A DNA stretch of 64,000 nucleotides, taken from the NCBI RefSeq assembly GCF_014203365.1, contig NZ_JACHIS010000001.1, forward strand, positions 5,022,001 through 5,086,000, read 5' to 3'. Position numbers and translations under genes: made by a program. The notes beneath the pieces are model-generated. The model searched no databases. It was given only the letters and a program-made list of their open reading frames with translations, and had not been told where the DNA came from. The stretch is from Actinoalloteichus hymeniacidonis (GTDB lineage: Bacteria > Actinomycetota > Actinomycetes > Mycobacteriales > Pseudonocardiaceae). Shown here in pieces: positions 26,495-36,212 of the stretch (position 1 is its first letter; every line of letters begins with the position of its first letter).

Positions 26495-27691
26495 TCACCA
26501 GGTGATCGGCAGCGAGTTCACCCCGAAGATCGCGTGGTTCGAGCGGAACCCGACCTCTTCGAAGGGCACCGCCAGAGCCAGCTTCGGGAAGCGTCGCAGC
26601 AGAGCGGGGAAGCCGATGCGCAACTCCATCCTGGCCAGTGGGGCCCCGATGCAGTGGTGCACGCCGTGGCCGAAGGCGACGTGACCGGATACGCCCCTGG
26701 TGATGTCGAAGCGGTCGGGATCCTCGCGTAAGGCCGGATCACGGTTGGCGCCGGGCAGCGACATCAGCAGCAACTCCCCCGCCTTGACGGACCGGCCCGC
26801 GACCTCCGTGTCGGTCTTCGCGACCCTGGCCACCCCGGCATGCACGATCGACAACCAACGCAACAGCTCGTCGATGGCGGGCTCGACCGCGGCCGGGTCG
26901 TCGCGCACCATGGCCAGCTGTTCGGGATGGGTCAGCAGGGCCAGGGTGCCGAGACTCAGCATGTTCGCGGTCGTCTCGTGGCCCGCGATCAGCAGGATGG
27001 TGGCGATGCCGACCAGTTCGTCGGCGGTCAGCTCGGTGCCGTGCTCCCGAACCAGCATGCCGAGCAGGTCGTCGTTCGGCGCGGCCATGGTGCGGGCGAT
27101 CAGCTCCGCCAGGTAGAGGCGGATCTCGTCCTCGGCCACCTTGCGCTGTTGGTCGGTCGCCGACAGGTCGAGCATCTGATCACTGCGTCGTTGGAACTCC
27201 GCCCGGTCGGCATAGGGCACGCCGAGGAGTTCGCAGATCACCAGCGAGGGCACCGGAAGTCCGAAGTGCGCGACAAGATCGGCGGGCCTGCCCGCGTTCT
27301 CCAGGTCGTCGAGCGCGGCGTCGACGATCTCGACGATGCGAGGCTCCAGCCTGCGCATCCGCCGCATGGTGAACTCGGGCGTGAGCAGCCGCCGGATGCG
27401 GGTGTGGTCGGGCGGATCGAGCGCGAGCAGTTGGCCCGCCCGCATCCTGGCCTCCTCCTCGGTGTATTCGACGGCGGGCCCGGCCAGGGCGGCCGCTCGG
27501 TCGTTGCCGAAGCGGGTGGTGTCGGCGAGCACCATGCGGACGTCCTCGTAGCGGGTCACCAGGTGGACGGACTCGCCGAACGGTGTGTCGACGAGCCGGA
27601 TGCCCTCGGCACGGCGGGATTCACCCAGTTCGGCGGTGGGGTCGAATCGCTCGCGCCGCATGTACAGCGGCAGTTGCCCTGGTTGCGCCAT
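26495..27691 (-). CDS. Cytochrome P450 (bacterial class I)
   Basis: 398 residues from the ATG at 27691. I-helix LIAGHETTANM with the canonical acid-alcohol pair, ExxR in IDELLRWLS, and heme loop FGHGVHHCIGAPLARMEL. Typical of CYP105/CYP107-like secondary-metabolism P450s. No ferredoxin gene adjoins. TetR gene downstream on the same strand. Substrate unknown. Confidence 0.92.
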   Translation of the reverse strand: MAQPGQLPLYMRRERFDPTAELGESRRAEGIRLVDTPFGESVHLVTRYEDVRMVLADTTRFGNDRAAALAGPAVEYTEEEARMRAGQLLALDPPDHTRIRRLLTPEFTMRRMRRLEPRIVEIVDAALDDLENAGRPADLVAHFGLPVPSLVICELLGVPYADRAEFQRRSDQMLDLSATDQQRKVAEDEIRLYLAELIARTMAAPNDDLLGMLVREHGTELTADELVGIATILLIAGHETTANMLSLGTLALLTHPEQLAMVRDDPAAVEPAIDELLRWLSIVHAGVARVAKTDTEVAGRSVKAGELLLMSLPGANRDPALREDPDRFDITRGVSGHVAFGHGVHHCIGAPLARMELRIGFPALLRRFPKLALAVPFEEVGFRSNHAIFGVNSLPITW

Positions 27692-27784
27692 CGGTTGCCA
27701 ACTCTCTTGCTGCGGTCGTGGACGATCCCCACAGTACACACAAGTGATAGTCGACTATCGTTTACGCCGAAGGGCAACCCTCGA

Positions 27785-28045
27785 TCAGTTCTGGCCGGTC
27801 GGCCCGTCGGCCGGTTCGTCTGGCTTACCGCCGGAGGTGCCGTAACCGTGTTCGATGCCCCAATCGATGAGGGCGGCCAGGCCGTGCAGACCGAGTTCGA
27901 TCCACATGTCCTTGATGTAGTTGCGAACCGTGCCCAGTGCGATGCCCATCAGCCGGGCACAGCTCTCCGCCGAGTGCCCCGCGACGAGCAACGACAACAG
28001 CTCCTGCTGTCGCGGACTGAGCGCGCCGGGCTCGCGTCGTCCCAT
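27785..28045 (-). CDS. Small LuxR-type helix-turn-helix protein
   Basis: 86 residues consisting of little more than a GerE/LuxR DNA-binding domain: LSPRQQELLSLLVAGHSAES, then CARLMGIALGTVRNYIKDMW. There is no receiver or sensor domain, and the tail is Gly/Pro-rich. Such stand-alone domains can be regulators or remnants of longer ones; no fragment of a longer gene is visible upstream. Ribosome site is weak (GGTGAC). Confidence 0.7.
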   Translation of the reverse strand: MGRREPGALSPRQQELLSLLVAGHSAESCARLMGIALGTVRNYIKDMWIELGLHGLAALIDWGIEHGYGTSGGKPDEPADGPTGQN

Positions 28046-28277
28046 GCCGTCACCGAACCGGGTCGAAGTAGGTCGTCTCGAACATGAGCTCTCCTTTGTG
28101 GATAGTCGCCGTAGCTCAGGGCACAGCGGCGGCCGAAAGAGGAGAACGCTGCGCGGCAGGCGGTGGTGGGTGGCGTTCGGGATCGGGCGACAGCGGGTTC
28201 CGGTACCGCCAAGATGACGCGGAACCCGGTCGGAAACGCCACACTCGAACGGAAATCCGCCCGTTCGGACGACATCT

Positions 28278-29384
28278 TCAGCCGTCGGCGCCCACCTCGG
28301 TGATCTCGATGCGACTGCTGTCGCCGTCGGTGAGGAACGCGGCCACCGCCTCGCCTTCTTCGGCCACGGCCGTGCGGTCGGTCGGGGCGAGCTCCCGCAG
28401 CGGCGTGATGCTCACCGTGTCATCCCGAACGAGCCAGGTCGCCGCGACCCGCCCGTCGACCAACACCACCCGGATCCCGGCGACCGACAGACCGCGATGC
28501 GCGTCGTCGATGATCCGGCTGCGGTCGTGATAGCCCAGGATCGCGTTGTCGAACGCGGGCAAAAACCGCACCGGAGCGGGCACCCCGGGGTCCGGCCTCG
28601 GCGCATCGCGCAGGTCCAGCAGGGTCCGACCCCGCTCATCCCGGAAGGTCACCAACTCATCCCGGATCGAGGCCACCGCAGCGGGGAGGCCCGCCAATCC
28701 ACACCACGCGCGCAGGTCGGCCGAGGCGGCGGGCCCGAAGGCGGCGAGATAACGCCGGACCAGCGCCGCGCCGACCGGATCGGTGCCCTCGGGCGCGGGT
28801 GGATCGATCTCACGCCCCACCCAGGAGGACAGCAGCAGGTTGCGCACGCCGGCCTTGGTCCGCCACAACCCGCGCGGCGGCAACTGCACCATGGGCAGCA
28901 AGGCGGCGACCAGCATCTCGCCGAGCGGCCTCGGACCCGGTTCCGGCCAACGCCCCGCGACCGCCCTGGCCAACTCGGACATCGACCTCGGTTCCCCGTC
29001 GGCCAACACCTCGCGGCCCTCGGCGGCGAGTTCGTCGAGATCGACGTCGGCCAACTCGTTGCGATACACCCCGAGGACCCGTTGGCGCAGCATCGGATTG
29101 TGTCGCGTTCGCCAGGCGAGGGTGTCGGCGGCGGTGAGCAGGTGCACGGTGCGGCGCATGAGATGCGTTCGCACCACGGTGCGCCCGATCAGCAGGTCCG
29201 ACAGCGTGGTCGGATCGAAGTCACGCAGTCTCGACCACAGTCCGATGAACGGCTCCTGCGGTTCCTGAGCCTGCAGCCCGCCCAGATGCGCGATCGCATC
29301 GGACACCGGCAGATCGGAACGTTCGAGGAGCAGTTGACGGGCCAGGGTCGCCCGGTTGAGCGCCCGCGTGTCCAGGACGGTCAT
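28278..29384 (-). CDS. Winged-helix AlkZ-like DNA glycosylase (HTH_42)
   Basis: 368 residues. The N-terminal LARQLLLERS...VSDAIAHLGGLQAQEP contains the Q-x-Q catalytic signature of the AlkZ/YcaQ-like glycosylases; VRTHLMRRTVHLLTAADTLAW is also typical. Family members excise bulky alkylated or crosslinked bases, and several are self-resistance genes in clusters for genotoxic products. Here the next cluster is for an aminoglycoside, which does not damage DNA, so a general repair role is more likely. Confidence 0.85.
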   Translation of the reverse strand: MTVLDTRALNRATLARQLLLERSDLPVSDAIAHLGGLQAQEPQEPFIGLWSRLRDFDPTTLSDLLIGRTVVRTHLMRRTVHLLTAADTLAWRTRHNPMLRQRVLGVYRNELADVDLDELAAEGREVLADGEPRSMSELARAVAGRWPEPGPRPLGEMLVAALLPMVQLPPRGLWRTKAGVRNLLLSSWVGREIDPPAPEGTDPVGAALVRRYLAAFGPAASADLRAWCGLAGLPAAVASIRDELVTFRDERGRTLLDLRDAPRPDPGVPAPVRFLPAFDNAILGYHDRSRIIDDAHRGLSVAGIRVVLVDGRVAATWLVRDDTVSITPLRELAPTDRTAVAEEGEAVAAFLTDGDSSRIEITEVGADG

Positions 29385-29704
29385 CGGATCGGCCCCTGAG
29401 CGGCAACGGTCCAGACCGAGGCGCCGCCCGTCATCGGCGGACGTCGGTGCGGATGCTGAATACGGGACGTCGAATCGCTGTCATTGCCTGCCACCGCGCC
29501 AGGATCGCAGAGAAAGCGGACAGATCCCGTCCTCTTCTCCCGTACCAAGGACGAAGTGTCGAAGGCGGGTGACCGTGCGAGGCAAGTCGTTCCCGCGTCG
29601 AGCGTGGACACCCGAACCCGCCGGCACTGTCCCCCCAGAGCCTGCCGTCGGGTCGGGTCGGCATACCACTGATCGCCTCCCCCATCAGGAAGACGCTGAT
29701 CCGA
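29385..29704. other. Intergenic region at the cluster's left edge, no gene seen
   Basis: 320 bases between two leftward genes. It holds the glycosylase promoter. I see no clear terminator or credible frame. Confidence 0.5.
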
Positions 29705-30739
29705 TCACACGGTGGTCAATGCCCGCTGTCGCTGCTGCTCCTCGACGACGGCGGGCAGGTTCGACTGGAGCCACGCGGCGGTCCGCTGGTCGCGGAACAG
29801 CTCGAGGTAGTAGTCGATGACCGAGAAGTACGAGCGCTCCGAGAAGGTCTCGCGGTAGTAGTCGCCGAAGGCCTGATCGTTGGCCATCAGGTTATGCAGC
29901 GCCGGGTGCGGGTTGTGGTAGATGAACTGCAGGACCGGCGATTGCGCTTCGGCACGCAGGATGTCCTCGAACGACTGTTCGTGGAAATTGCCCAGGAAGA
30001 AGGGGGTGTCCTTGAACTTGGCGTTGTCATAGGTCATGTTGCAACTGGTGACGACATGACCATGCGGGTTGACCGCCAGGTGGACGCTCAGGCAGTCGTC
30101 CAACTGTTCCGGGGTGCGCCTGGTGTAGATCTTCTCCAGGTTGGCGATGGTCTCGGAGTTGTTGCCCGCGGTGACGAGACCGTCGTAGTACAGCGTCTCG
30201 CCCTCCAAGCCCATTTCCTGCTTGATGTGCTCGTCGGCCTCGGGCTGGTCGGAGTAGACCCAGTTGAGTTCGTAGACCATGTCGAGTTCCCGGCAGGCCG
30301 CCCGCAGGTTCTTGACCCGCTCCAGGGGCACGTAGCGCAGGTGATAGGCGCTGGCGCTGGGGAACACCGCCTGCACGCCCGCCGCCTTGAGCCCGGCCAG
30401 CGTCTCGACCGCCTTGTCCGGCGTGCGCGCCCAGTAGGCGTTGGTGTTGAGGCAGATGTAATAGCCGAGGTCGCGGGCCGCCGATGCGACCTCCAGGACC
30501 TCCTCCGGGAACAGCATCGCCTCGCCGCCGGAGAGGTCCAGGAAGCTCTTCCCGTACTTCGCCCCGGTGGTCAGAAGGTCGATCGCGGTCGCCGGATCGA
30601 GCTTCTTCTTCTTTCGCGGATTCGATTCCACTAAACAGTGATCACACGCGGCATTGCAGCCGAACGTGTAAATCATATAGATTTTCGAGTTCTCACCGTG
30701 GTCATAGCAGACGCCGGTCTTTGGATAGTATTCGTACAT
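29705..30739 (-). CDS. Radical SAM enzyme A, aminoglycoside cluster
   Basis: 344 residues. CxxxCxxC at Cys28, Cys32 and Cys35 (FGCNAACDHC) binds the [4Fe-4S] cluster; GGEAM provides the SAM GGE-type motif. Only two other Cys are grouped later (DDCLSV, TSCNMTY), with no CxxC at the end, so a full SPASM set is absent. It is a clear paralogue of the next gene upstream (shared VES-P, SGGE, NA-WAR blocks) and lies 93 bp downstream of it in the same direction. It could do dehydrogenation, epimerisation, dehydration or a C-C step on a sugar; the reaction cannot be told from sequence. It lies near the left edge of the 2-DOS cluster. Confidence 0.85.
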   Translation of the reverse strand: MYEYYPKTGVCYDHGENSKIYMIYTFGCNAACDHCLVESNPRKKKKLDPATAIDLLTTGAKYGKSFLDLSGGEAMLFPEEVLEVASAARDLGYYICLNTNAYWARTPDKAVETLAGLKAAGVQAVFPSASAYHLRYVPLERVKNLRAACRELDMVYELNWVYSDQPEADEHIKQEMGLEGETLYYDGLVTAGNNSETIANLEKIYTRRTPEQLDDCLSVHLAVNPHGHVVTSCNMTYDNAKFKDTPFFLGNFHEQSFEDILRAEAQSPVLQFIYHNPHPALHNLMANDQAFGDYYRETFSERSYFSVIDYYLELFRDQRTAAWLQSNLPAVVEEQQRQRALTTV

Positions 30740-30832
30740 GCCTCCTATTTTACTTGGAATCCGCGATGAAAAGTCGAGAAGTTAAGTATAAATTGGGCCC
30801 GAAAACGCTCGGCACATTACCCGCCGAGCAGG

Positions 30833-31843
30833 TCACTTATCGACCCCGGCACCGACCGGTAACGATTCACTCCGATGCGCGGCCAAGATCTCCCGCAAGG
30901 CCGCCACCCGCGCCGGGTCCCGCAATGCCAACAAACAGAAGTCGCAGATGTTCTGGTACCGCTCCGAGGTCAACCCCTGGAACAACGGGTGTTCCTCGAC
31001 CAGTTTCCGGAAGTAGATCGGCGAGTTCGGATCGTAGAAGGAGGTAACCAGGTGCTCGCGCTCGTCCCGTTCCTGTTGGGTCCGATCTCCGACCCGGATC
31101 GAACCGAGGAACACCGGCGTCCGCTTCATCGCATCGGTGCTGATATCCAGTTCACAACAGGCATACATATCGCCGGTCGCGTGCACCGTGGTGGTGAGGC
31201 TGTCGCAATCCGGCAGCTCGTCCACTCGCCGCCCGATACTGATATTCAGCAGCCCCTTGCCCCGACCCCGGTCGAGCAGTTCGTTCATGATGAACGGCTC
31301 GCCTGCCGCGGTCAGCGCGGCCTTGATCTGTTCGTCGACCTCGGTCTGCGTCGAAGGGCAGAAGTTGATCTCCGTGACTAGACCGAACTCCCGGCCGATC
31401 CTCGCCGCGTTGATCGTGCGATCGACGGGGAAGAACTCGACGTGGAAGGCGTCCGCACTCAACGCCATGCCCGCCAGTCCCGCCTCGACGAACGGCGCCA
31501 ACTTTTTCCTGGCGATGGCCTCTGACCTGGCCCAGAAGGCGTTGGACTCGACATCGACCACGAAGCCGAGGCCGGTGGCGAAGCTGATGACCTCGACCAT
31601 CTGCTCCGGGTAGAGGAAGACCTCGCCGCCGCTGAAGGTGACATGCCGCTTACCGTTGTGTCGCCCGGATTCCAGCGCCGTCCTGACCTCGTCGAGAGTG
31701 AGGCGCTCGGTGCGTTGCGGGCTCGACTCCACGATGCAGTGTGCGCAGGAAAGGTTGCAGGTCAGCGTGAAGTTGATCGCCAGCCGCTCATTCGCGGAAA
31801 AGCGATCCCAAATCGGTGGTGGACCATCCGGTGAATCCGCCAT
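30833..31843 (-). CDS. Radical SAM enzyme B, aminoglycoside cluster
   Basis: 336 residues. CxxxCxxC at Cys29, Cys33, Cys36 ([10 protein letters not shown]), then [11 protein letters not shown]. The C-terminal half has PDCDS, YACCELD and NICDFCLL: a Cys set able to hold an auxiliary iron-sulfur cluster, unlike its paralogue. Start ATG at 31843. First gene of a two-gene leftward operon, divergent from the exporter at 32308. The pair may act in sequence on one substrate, as tandem radical SAM enzymes do elsewhere; which sugar position is attacked is unknown. Confidence 0.85.
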   Translation of the reverse strand: MADSPDGPPPIWDRFSANERLAINFTLTCNLSCAHCIVESSPQRTERLTLDEVRTALESGRHNGKRHVTFSGGEVFLYPEQMVEVISFATGLGFVVDVESNAFWARSEAIARKKLAPFVEAGLAGMALSADAFHVEFFPVDRTINAARIGREFGLVTEINFCPSTQTEVDEQIKAALTAAGEPFIMNELLDRGRGKGLLNISIGRRVDELPDCDSLTTTVHATGDMYACCELDISTDAMKRTPVFLGSIRVGDRTQQERDEREHLVTSFYDPNSPIYFRKLVEEHPLFQGLTSERYQNICDFCLLALRDPARVAALREILAAHRSESLPVGAGVDK

Positions 31844-32307
31844 CAGCTGTCTCTCTCATTCTGCGCATGAAGAATCACGGAAGGTGAACATTCCGGTGCG
31901 CGGCGCCCCCACGATGCCGCATAGGCCGCGAGAATGCCGTCGAGAACCCCAGTAGCCGACATCGCGCCGCTCTAGACACAAGCGTACCCGATGTTACCGA
32001 CAATGTTCCTGGCTGCCACGAAGTCCACGACCTCGTGACCCCTGCCGTTCCCTTCTCGTAGCTCACTGACACCGACCCCAGACGCAGGCACCGATACGGC
32101 ACCTACGGACTTACCTCAACCCGAGCTTCACTTCCGCCCAGATCGCTGAACCGCCCCAGTTTATCTAGCTAATGCATACCATGCCGGATCCCACGGTGGC
32201 CAGAGTTTCCTACCCCTGATGTGCTTCTCGAACTTACCCCGGAAATCCACTTTGCGGTCTATGGTCAGCAAACTCACAGGTAGCTTAGGAAGCGGGAGGG
32301 GTCTGGC
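31844..32307. promoter_or_regulatory. Divergent promoter region, radical SAM pair / exporter
   Basis: 464 bases, AT-richer than the flanks, between divergent starts. It has no credible frame. It must hold both promoters; I see no clear operator. Confidence 0.5.
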
Positions 32308-33759
32308 GTGAATCAGACCGAACCGGCGCGCGTGAAGTCGCGTTGGCTGGGACTCGGTGTGCTCTGCACCGGGATGTTCATGATCGTTACAGATGGCACC
32401 GTCGTCAATGTCGCGCTGCCGACCATCCAGGTCGAACTCGGCTTCACCCAGGCGAATCTGGCCTGGGTGATCAATGCATTCCTCATTCCCTTCGCCGGGC
32501 TACTTCTACTCGCGGGCAGACTCGGTGACCTGATCGGACGTCAACGGCTGTTCCTCACCGGACTGGTGACGTTCACCCTGGCGTCGCTGCTCTGCGGATT
32601 AGCCGGTACCCAGGAGCTCCTCATCGCGGGTCGGTTCGGTCAGGGTGTCGCAGGGGCGATGTGCGCGGGCGTCATCCTCGGCAAGATCGTCACGCTGTTC
32701 GACGACCCTGGCGAGCTCGGCAAGGCCTTCGGCATCTTCGCCTTCGTGCTGACCAGCGCCGGTGCCGCAGGCCTGGTGCTCGGCGGCGTCCTCACCCAGC
32801 TCATCGCCTGGAACTGGATCTTCTTCATCAACGTCCCCGTCGGGATCGCCACCATCGTGCTGGCCATCCGAGTGCTCGACGACGACCGAGGTCCGGGCCT
32901 CGGCCGGGGAACCGACTTCCTCGGCGCCGTGCTGGTGACCTCCGGGCTGATGCTCGCGGTGTACACCCTGGTCGAGATTCCCAACGTCGGCTGGGGATCC
33001 AGCAGCACGCTCGGCTTCGGTGCCGCCGCCCTCGCACTGCTGGTCGGTTTCGTCGTGCGCCAGGCGATGGCCGCCAACCCGCTGATGCCGTTGCGCCTGT
33101 TCCGCTCCCGCAACCTCTCCGGTGGCAACATCCTGCAGGCCGTCTACGTCTCCGCCTCCCTCGGAATGTTCTTCATCACCTCGCTGTACCTACAGCTGGT
33201 CCTGGAGTACACCCCGCTGCAGATCGGTATGACCTTCCTGCCGATGACCGCGATCACCGCGGTCATCACCCTCGGATTCGCCCCCAAGCTCAACGCCAGG
33301 TACGGCGAGCGACGCATGCTGATCATCGGGTTGATCCCGATCGTCATCGGCCTGGCTCTGCTGGCCAGGGTTCCGGTGGACGGCACCTTCCTGACACACC
33401 TGCTGCCCTCGATGGTGTTGATCGGTGGCGGCGGGCTGGTCGTGCCCGCGATGACGGCGTTGGCGATGGCCGACGCCCCGCCGTCGGACGCCGGGCTGGC
33501 AGGCGCGCTGTTCAACACGATGCAGCAGGTCGGTGGGGCGATCGGCGTCGCGGTGCTCGCGGCGGTCTCCACCGCGCACACCGCCCGGCTGGCAACCGAG
33601 GGCACCCCGCAGGTGGAGGCGCTGACCGGCGGCTATCGACTCGGATTCCTGGTCGCCATGGGCTTCATCCTGCTGTGCCTGGCGATCGCCGTGCTGGTGT
33701 TGCGCAAGACCGCCCGGCCCGTTCCGACCGACGACGCCGCCGAGCCCGCTGCGGCCTGA
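32308..33759 (+). CDS. DHA2 MFS exporter, probable product export
   Basis: 483 residues from the GTG at 32308 (GGGAGGGG upstream). Fourteen predicted helices, motif A (GRLGDLIGRQRLFLTG) and DHA2 start TDGTVVNVALPTIQ. Contains one TTA codon (32599-32601). It is inside the aminoglycoside cluster and divergent from the radical SAM pair, so product export and self-protection are likely. Confidence 0.9.
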   Translation: MNQTEPARVKSRWLGLGVLCTGMFMIVTDGTVVNVALPTIQVELGFTQANLAWVINAFLIPFAGLLLLAGRLGDLIGRQRLFLTGLVTFTLASLLCGLAGTQELLIAGRFGQGVAGAMCAGVILGKIVTLFDDPGELGKAFGIFAFVLTSAGAAGLVLGGVLTQLIAWNWIFFINVPVGIATIVLAIRVLDDDRGPGLGRGTDFLGAVLVTSGLMLAVYTLVEIPNVGWGSSSTLGFGAAALALLVGFVVRQAMAANPLMPLRLFRSRNLSGGNILQAVYVSASLGMFFITSLYLQLVLEYTPLQIGMTFLPMTAITAVITLGFAPKLNARYGERRMLIIGLIPIVIGLALLARVPVDGTFLTHLLPSMVLIGGGGLVVPAMTALAMADAPPSDAGLAGALFNTMQQVGGAIGVAVLAAVSTAHTARLATEGTPQVEALTGGYRLGFLVAMGFILLCLAIAVLVLRKTARPVPTDDAAEPAAA

Positions 33760-33767
33760 TCCCGATA

Positions 33768-33809
33768 GCCGAACCGGGTGGGGTCCGAGGCGACCCCGCC
33801 CGGTTCGGC
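33768..33809. terminator. Bidirectional terminator
   Basis: GCCGAACCGGG (33768-33778) pairs with CCCGGTTCGGC (33799-33809), with further pairing of GGGGTC and GACCCC inside. It lies between the exporter and the converging aminotransferase. Confidence 0.85.
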
Positions 33810-33816
33810 GAGATAC

Positions 33817-35091
33817 CTAGCGCAGTTCCTCGTGGTGGTCGCGAACCTTCTCGACCGCCGCCACGATGTCGGCCATGTCGGAGGCATCCCCGAGCAGGGC
33901 CTTGTGGTGGAAGATCAAGGTCGTCTCGCGGTACTGCTCCGCACCCGGGTACTCCCGACCCAGCGACCGCTGCCTGCCCTCCTCGGTCCACACCGAGGCG
34001 AAACGCCGCTTGGTGTGCGGGTGGAACATGACACTGCGGTGCAGCGGCAGGTCCGGCGGCCACAGCGCCATCCCCAGCTCGGCGCCGATGGCCTCGGCGA
34101 CCTTGCCCACCGGCACCGCACCGAAGGTGCCCGGCCGGAATCGGATGCCGTACTCGTAGATCGACCGGGCATCGGCCGCCTCGGGCAGCGGGATCGCACT
34201 GAAGTCACCGAGCTCGGCCAGACCCGCCTCCAGGACGGCCGCCGACTTCTCCCGGTGTTCGTGCTGACCCGCCAAGCGCGGGAGCTGATCGAGCAGGACT
34301 CCCGCGGTCAGCTCGGACATGCAGTAATTCCCGCCCATCACCTCCCCGGCCTCGACGAGTTCCTCGCCGCCCGCGGGCGGGTCGACGTCGGCATAGCGGC
34401 GCGAGTCGGCACGCAGTTGTTCGGCCCGGCGGTACAACGCGGGATCCGAGGTGATCACCGCGCCGCCCTCGCCGCCTGCCAGCACCTTGCCGACCTGGAA
34501 GCTGAACACGCCCAGCGCGCCGAAGGTACCGACGTTGCGGCCTCGCCACCGCGCGCCGTGGGCCTGGGCGCAGTCCTCGATCAGCGAGATCCCGGCTTCC
34601 TCGGTGACCTCGCGGATGCCGTCGAGGTCGGCGACGGTGCAGGCCAGGTGGACCACGATCGCGGCCTTGGTCCGCTCGGTGGTCGCGGCCCGGATCGCCT
34701 CCGGCGTCACGCAACCGGTCTCGGGATCGACGTCCACCACGATGGGCAGCGCGCCGACCCGCAGCACCGAGGTCACCGGCGCGACCCAGGTCATGACCGG
34801 GACGATGACCTCGTCACCGGGGCCGATGTCCAGTGCCTCCAGGGCGACGACCAGTGCGCTGGAACCGTGGTCGACGCTGGCGCAGTAGTTGACGTCGTTG
34901 TAGCGGGCGAACTCGGCGGCGAATCGACGTTCGCGCGACTGGGTTCCGTCCGTCGGCCAGCTCACCGCCCAGCGTCGCGAGCGCAGCGCGGCGAGCAGCT
35001 CCTGTTCCGTTGCGTCGTCGTACTGCGGCCACTGTGCCCAGGGCCTCGGCCGACGAATTGGTGTGCCCCCAAGAAAGGCGAGTCCGCTCAT
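33817..35091 (-). CDS. DegT/StrS-type aminotransferase, probable L-glutamine:2-deoxy-scyllo-inosose aminotransferase
   Basis: 424 residues from the ATG at 35091 (GAGGAG site). PLP Lys is Lys202 in FQVGKVLAGGEGG, with the acid in LIEDCAQAHGA. The start SGLAFLGGTPIRRPRPWAQW and the overall length match the cyclitol aminotransferases StsC/BtrS/NeoS type. In 2-DOS pathways one such enzyme carries out both aminations: inosose to 2-deoxy-scyllo-inosamine, and amino-inosose to 2-DOS. It is the only enzyme of this type in the window, fitting that dual role. It lies downstream of a methyltransferase and a CMD-family gene on the same strand. Confidence 0.88.
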   Translation of the reverse strand: MSGLAFLGGTPIRRPRPWAQWPQYDDATEQELLAALRSRRWAVSWPTDGTQSRERRFAAEFARYNDVNYCASVDHGSSALVVALEALDIGPGDEVIVPVMTWVAPVTSVLRVGALPIVVDVDPETGCVTPEAIRAATTERTKAAIVVHLACTVADLDGIREVTEEAGISLIEDCAQAHGARWRGRNVGTFGALGVFSFQVGKVLAGGEGGAVITSDPALYRRAEQLRADSRRYADVDPPAGGEELVEAGEVMGGNYCMSELTAGVLLDQLPRLAGQHEHREKSAAVLEAGLAELGDFSAIPLPEAADARSIYEYGIRFRPGTFGAVPVGKVAEAIGAELGMALWPPDLPLHRSVMFHPHTKRRFASVWTEEGRQRSLGREYPGAEQYRETTLIFHHKALLGDASDMADIVAAVEKVRDHHEELR

Positions 35092-35310
35092 GGCTCTCCT
35101 CGATAGTCGTTGTGCCGGTGAATCGCGATGCCACGCCCGCCGAATCGCTCGGCTCGGCGCCCGGAGTGACCCGGGACGCGCTTTGCGGTACGGCGCAACG
35201 CCGAAGCGTCTGCCCGCCGCCGCCTCATCCGAATGGCGCAGCATCGCCGTCGTTCGAGAATTCGCCGCCCCCAGGCACGTTGTTCTCGACGACACCATGG
35301 TGTAGTCGTG

Positions 35311-36144
35311 TTACTTCGCGGTGCAGGCCTTACGCAGCACCATCAAGACGTCGCGAACCCCCAATTGGGTCGAAACGCCCCGGCGGTGCGAGACCTCGCG
35401 AGCCAGCTGTGCCGGATCGACCGTTCGCAGCAGCCCCGCGTCGTACTCGGGCGGTGCGATCTGGTAATCGAGTTGGTCGGTGGCCGATAGCTGAACCCAC
35501 TCCAGGCCGCTGGCCAATGCGGCGGCCACGTAATCCTCGAAGAACGACCGGTTGATCGTGTCGTCGTCGTGTACGTGCGCCACCAGCAGATCCGCGAGCT
35601 CCTCGGTCAGTCCACTGCGGAGCAGGGCGCGCAGCTCCTCCCGGTCATAGGCCAGGTGCGCCCACGGCGGCAGGAGTGTGTCGTCCCAGAAGGTCAGGTC
35701 TCGGTCCTGGTAGCGCACGTATTCGAGCTGGTGGCCGTCGACGGCGCTCCAGATCGGGCCGAAGTGCGCGTAGAGCAGCCCGCCGGGTCGCAGCACCCGG
35801 TGCGCCTGAACCAGGGTGGCGGCCACATCGAGGAACTGGAAGGCGTTGCAGGAGAAGACGGCATCCACACTGGCATCGGCCAACGGCATCTCCTCGGCAC
35901 GGGCGGTGATGACCTCCCGAATGCCGTCCTGACTCGTCTCGGCTGCCCGATGCGGGTCGATGGAATACCACTTCGCAACGCCCTGCCGATGCAGCAAGTC
36001 GATCGGGAATGCGCCGCCGATCTCGGCGACAACGGCCCCGCTGAGATTCACGCGACTCAGGAAGTCCGCGAACACCTCGGCTTCCGACATTGCCAATCCC
36101 GGGGCCGCTATGGTGTCCTCCCCGGTTGGCGAAGTTGTTGTCAT
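35311..36144 (-). CDS. Class I SAM-dependent methyltransferase
   Basis: 277 residues. SAM-binding motif I is weak but recognisable (VVAEIGGAFPIDLL), with VDAVFSCNAFQFLD and HRVLRPGGLLYAHFGP as the post-motif blocks. The family (Methyltransf_11-like) does not tell N- from O-methylation. In this cluster it is a candidate for methylating the aminoglycoside or its precursor. It lies between the CMD-family gene and the aminotransferase. Confidence 0.8.
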   Translation of the reverse strand: MTTTSPTGEDTIAAPGLAMSEAEVFADFLSRVNLSGAVVAEIGGAFPIDLLHRQGVAKWYSIDPHRAAETSQDGIREVITARAEEMPLADASVDAVFSCNAFQFLDVAATLVQAHRVLRPGGLLYAHFGPIWSAVDGHQLEYVRYQDRDLTFWDDTLLPPWAHLAYDREELRALLRSGLTEELADLLVAHVHDDDTINRSFFEDYVAAALASGLEWVQLSATDQLDYQIAPPEYDAGLLRTVDPAQLAREVSHRRGVSTQLGVRDVLMVLRKACTAK

Positions 36145-36212
36145 CTAGCGCTTCGTCTCCTCGGAAAGAATGGGCGACGATTCACCAAGCGTGCCCGTCA
36201 ACGGGTAATAGA

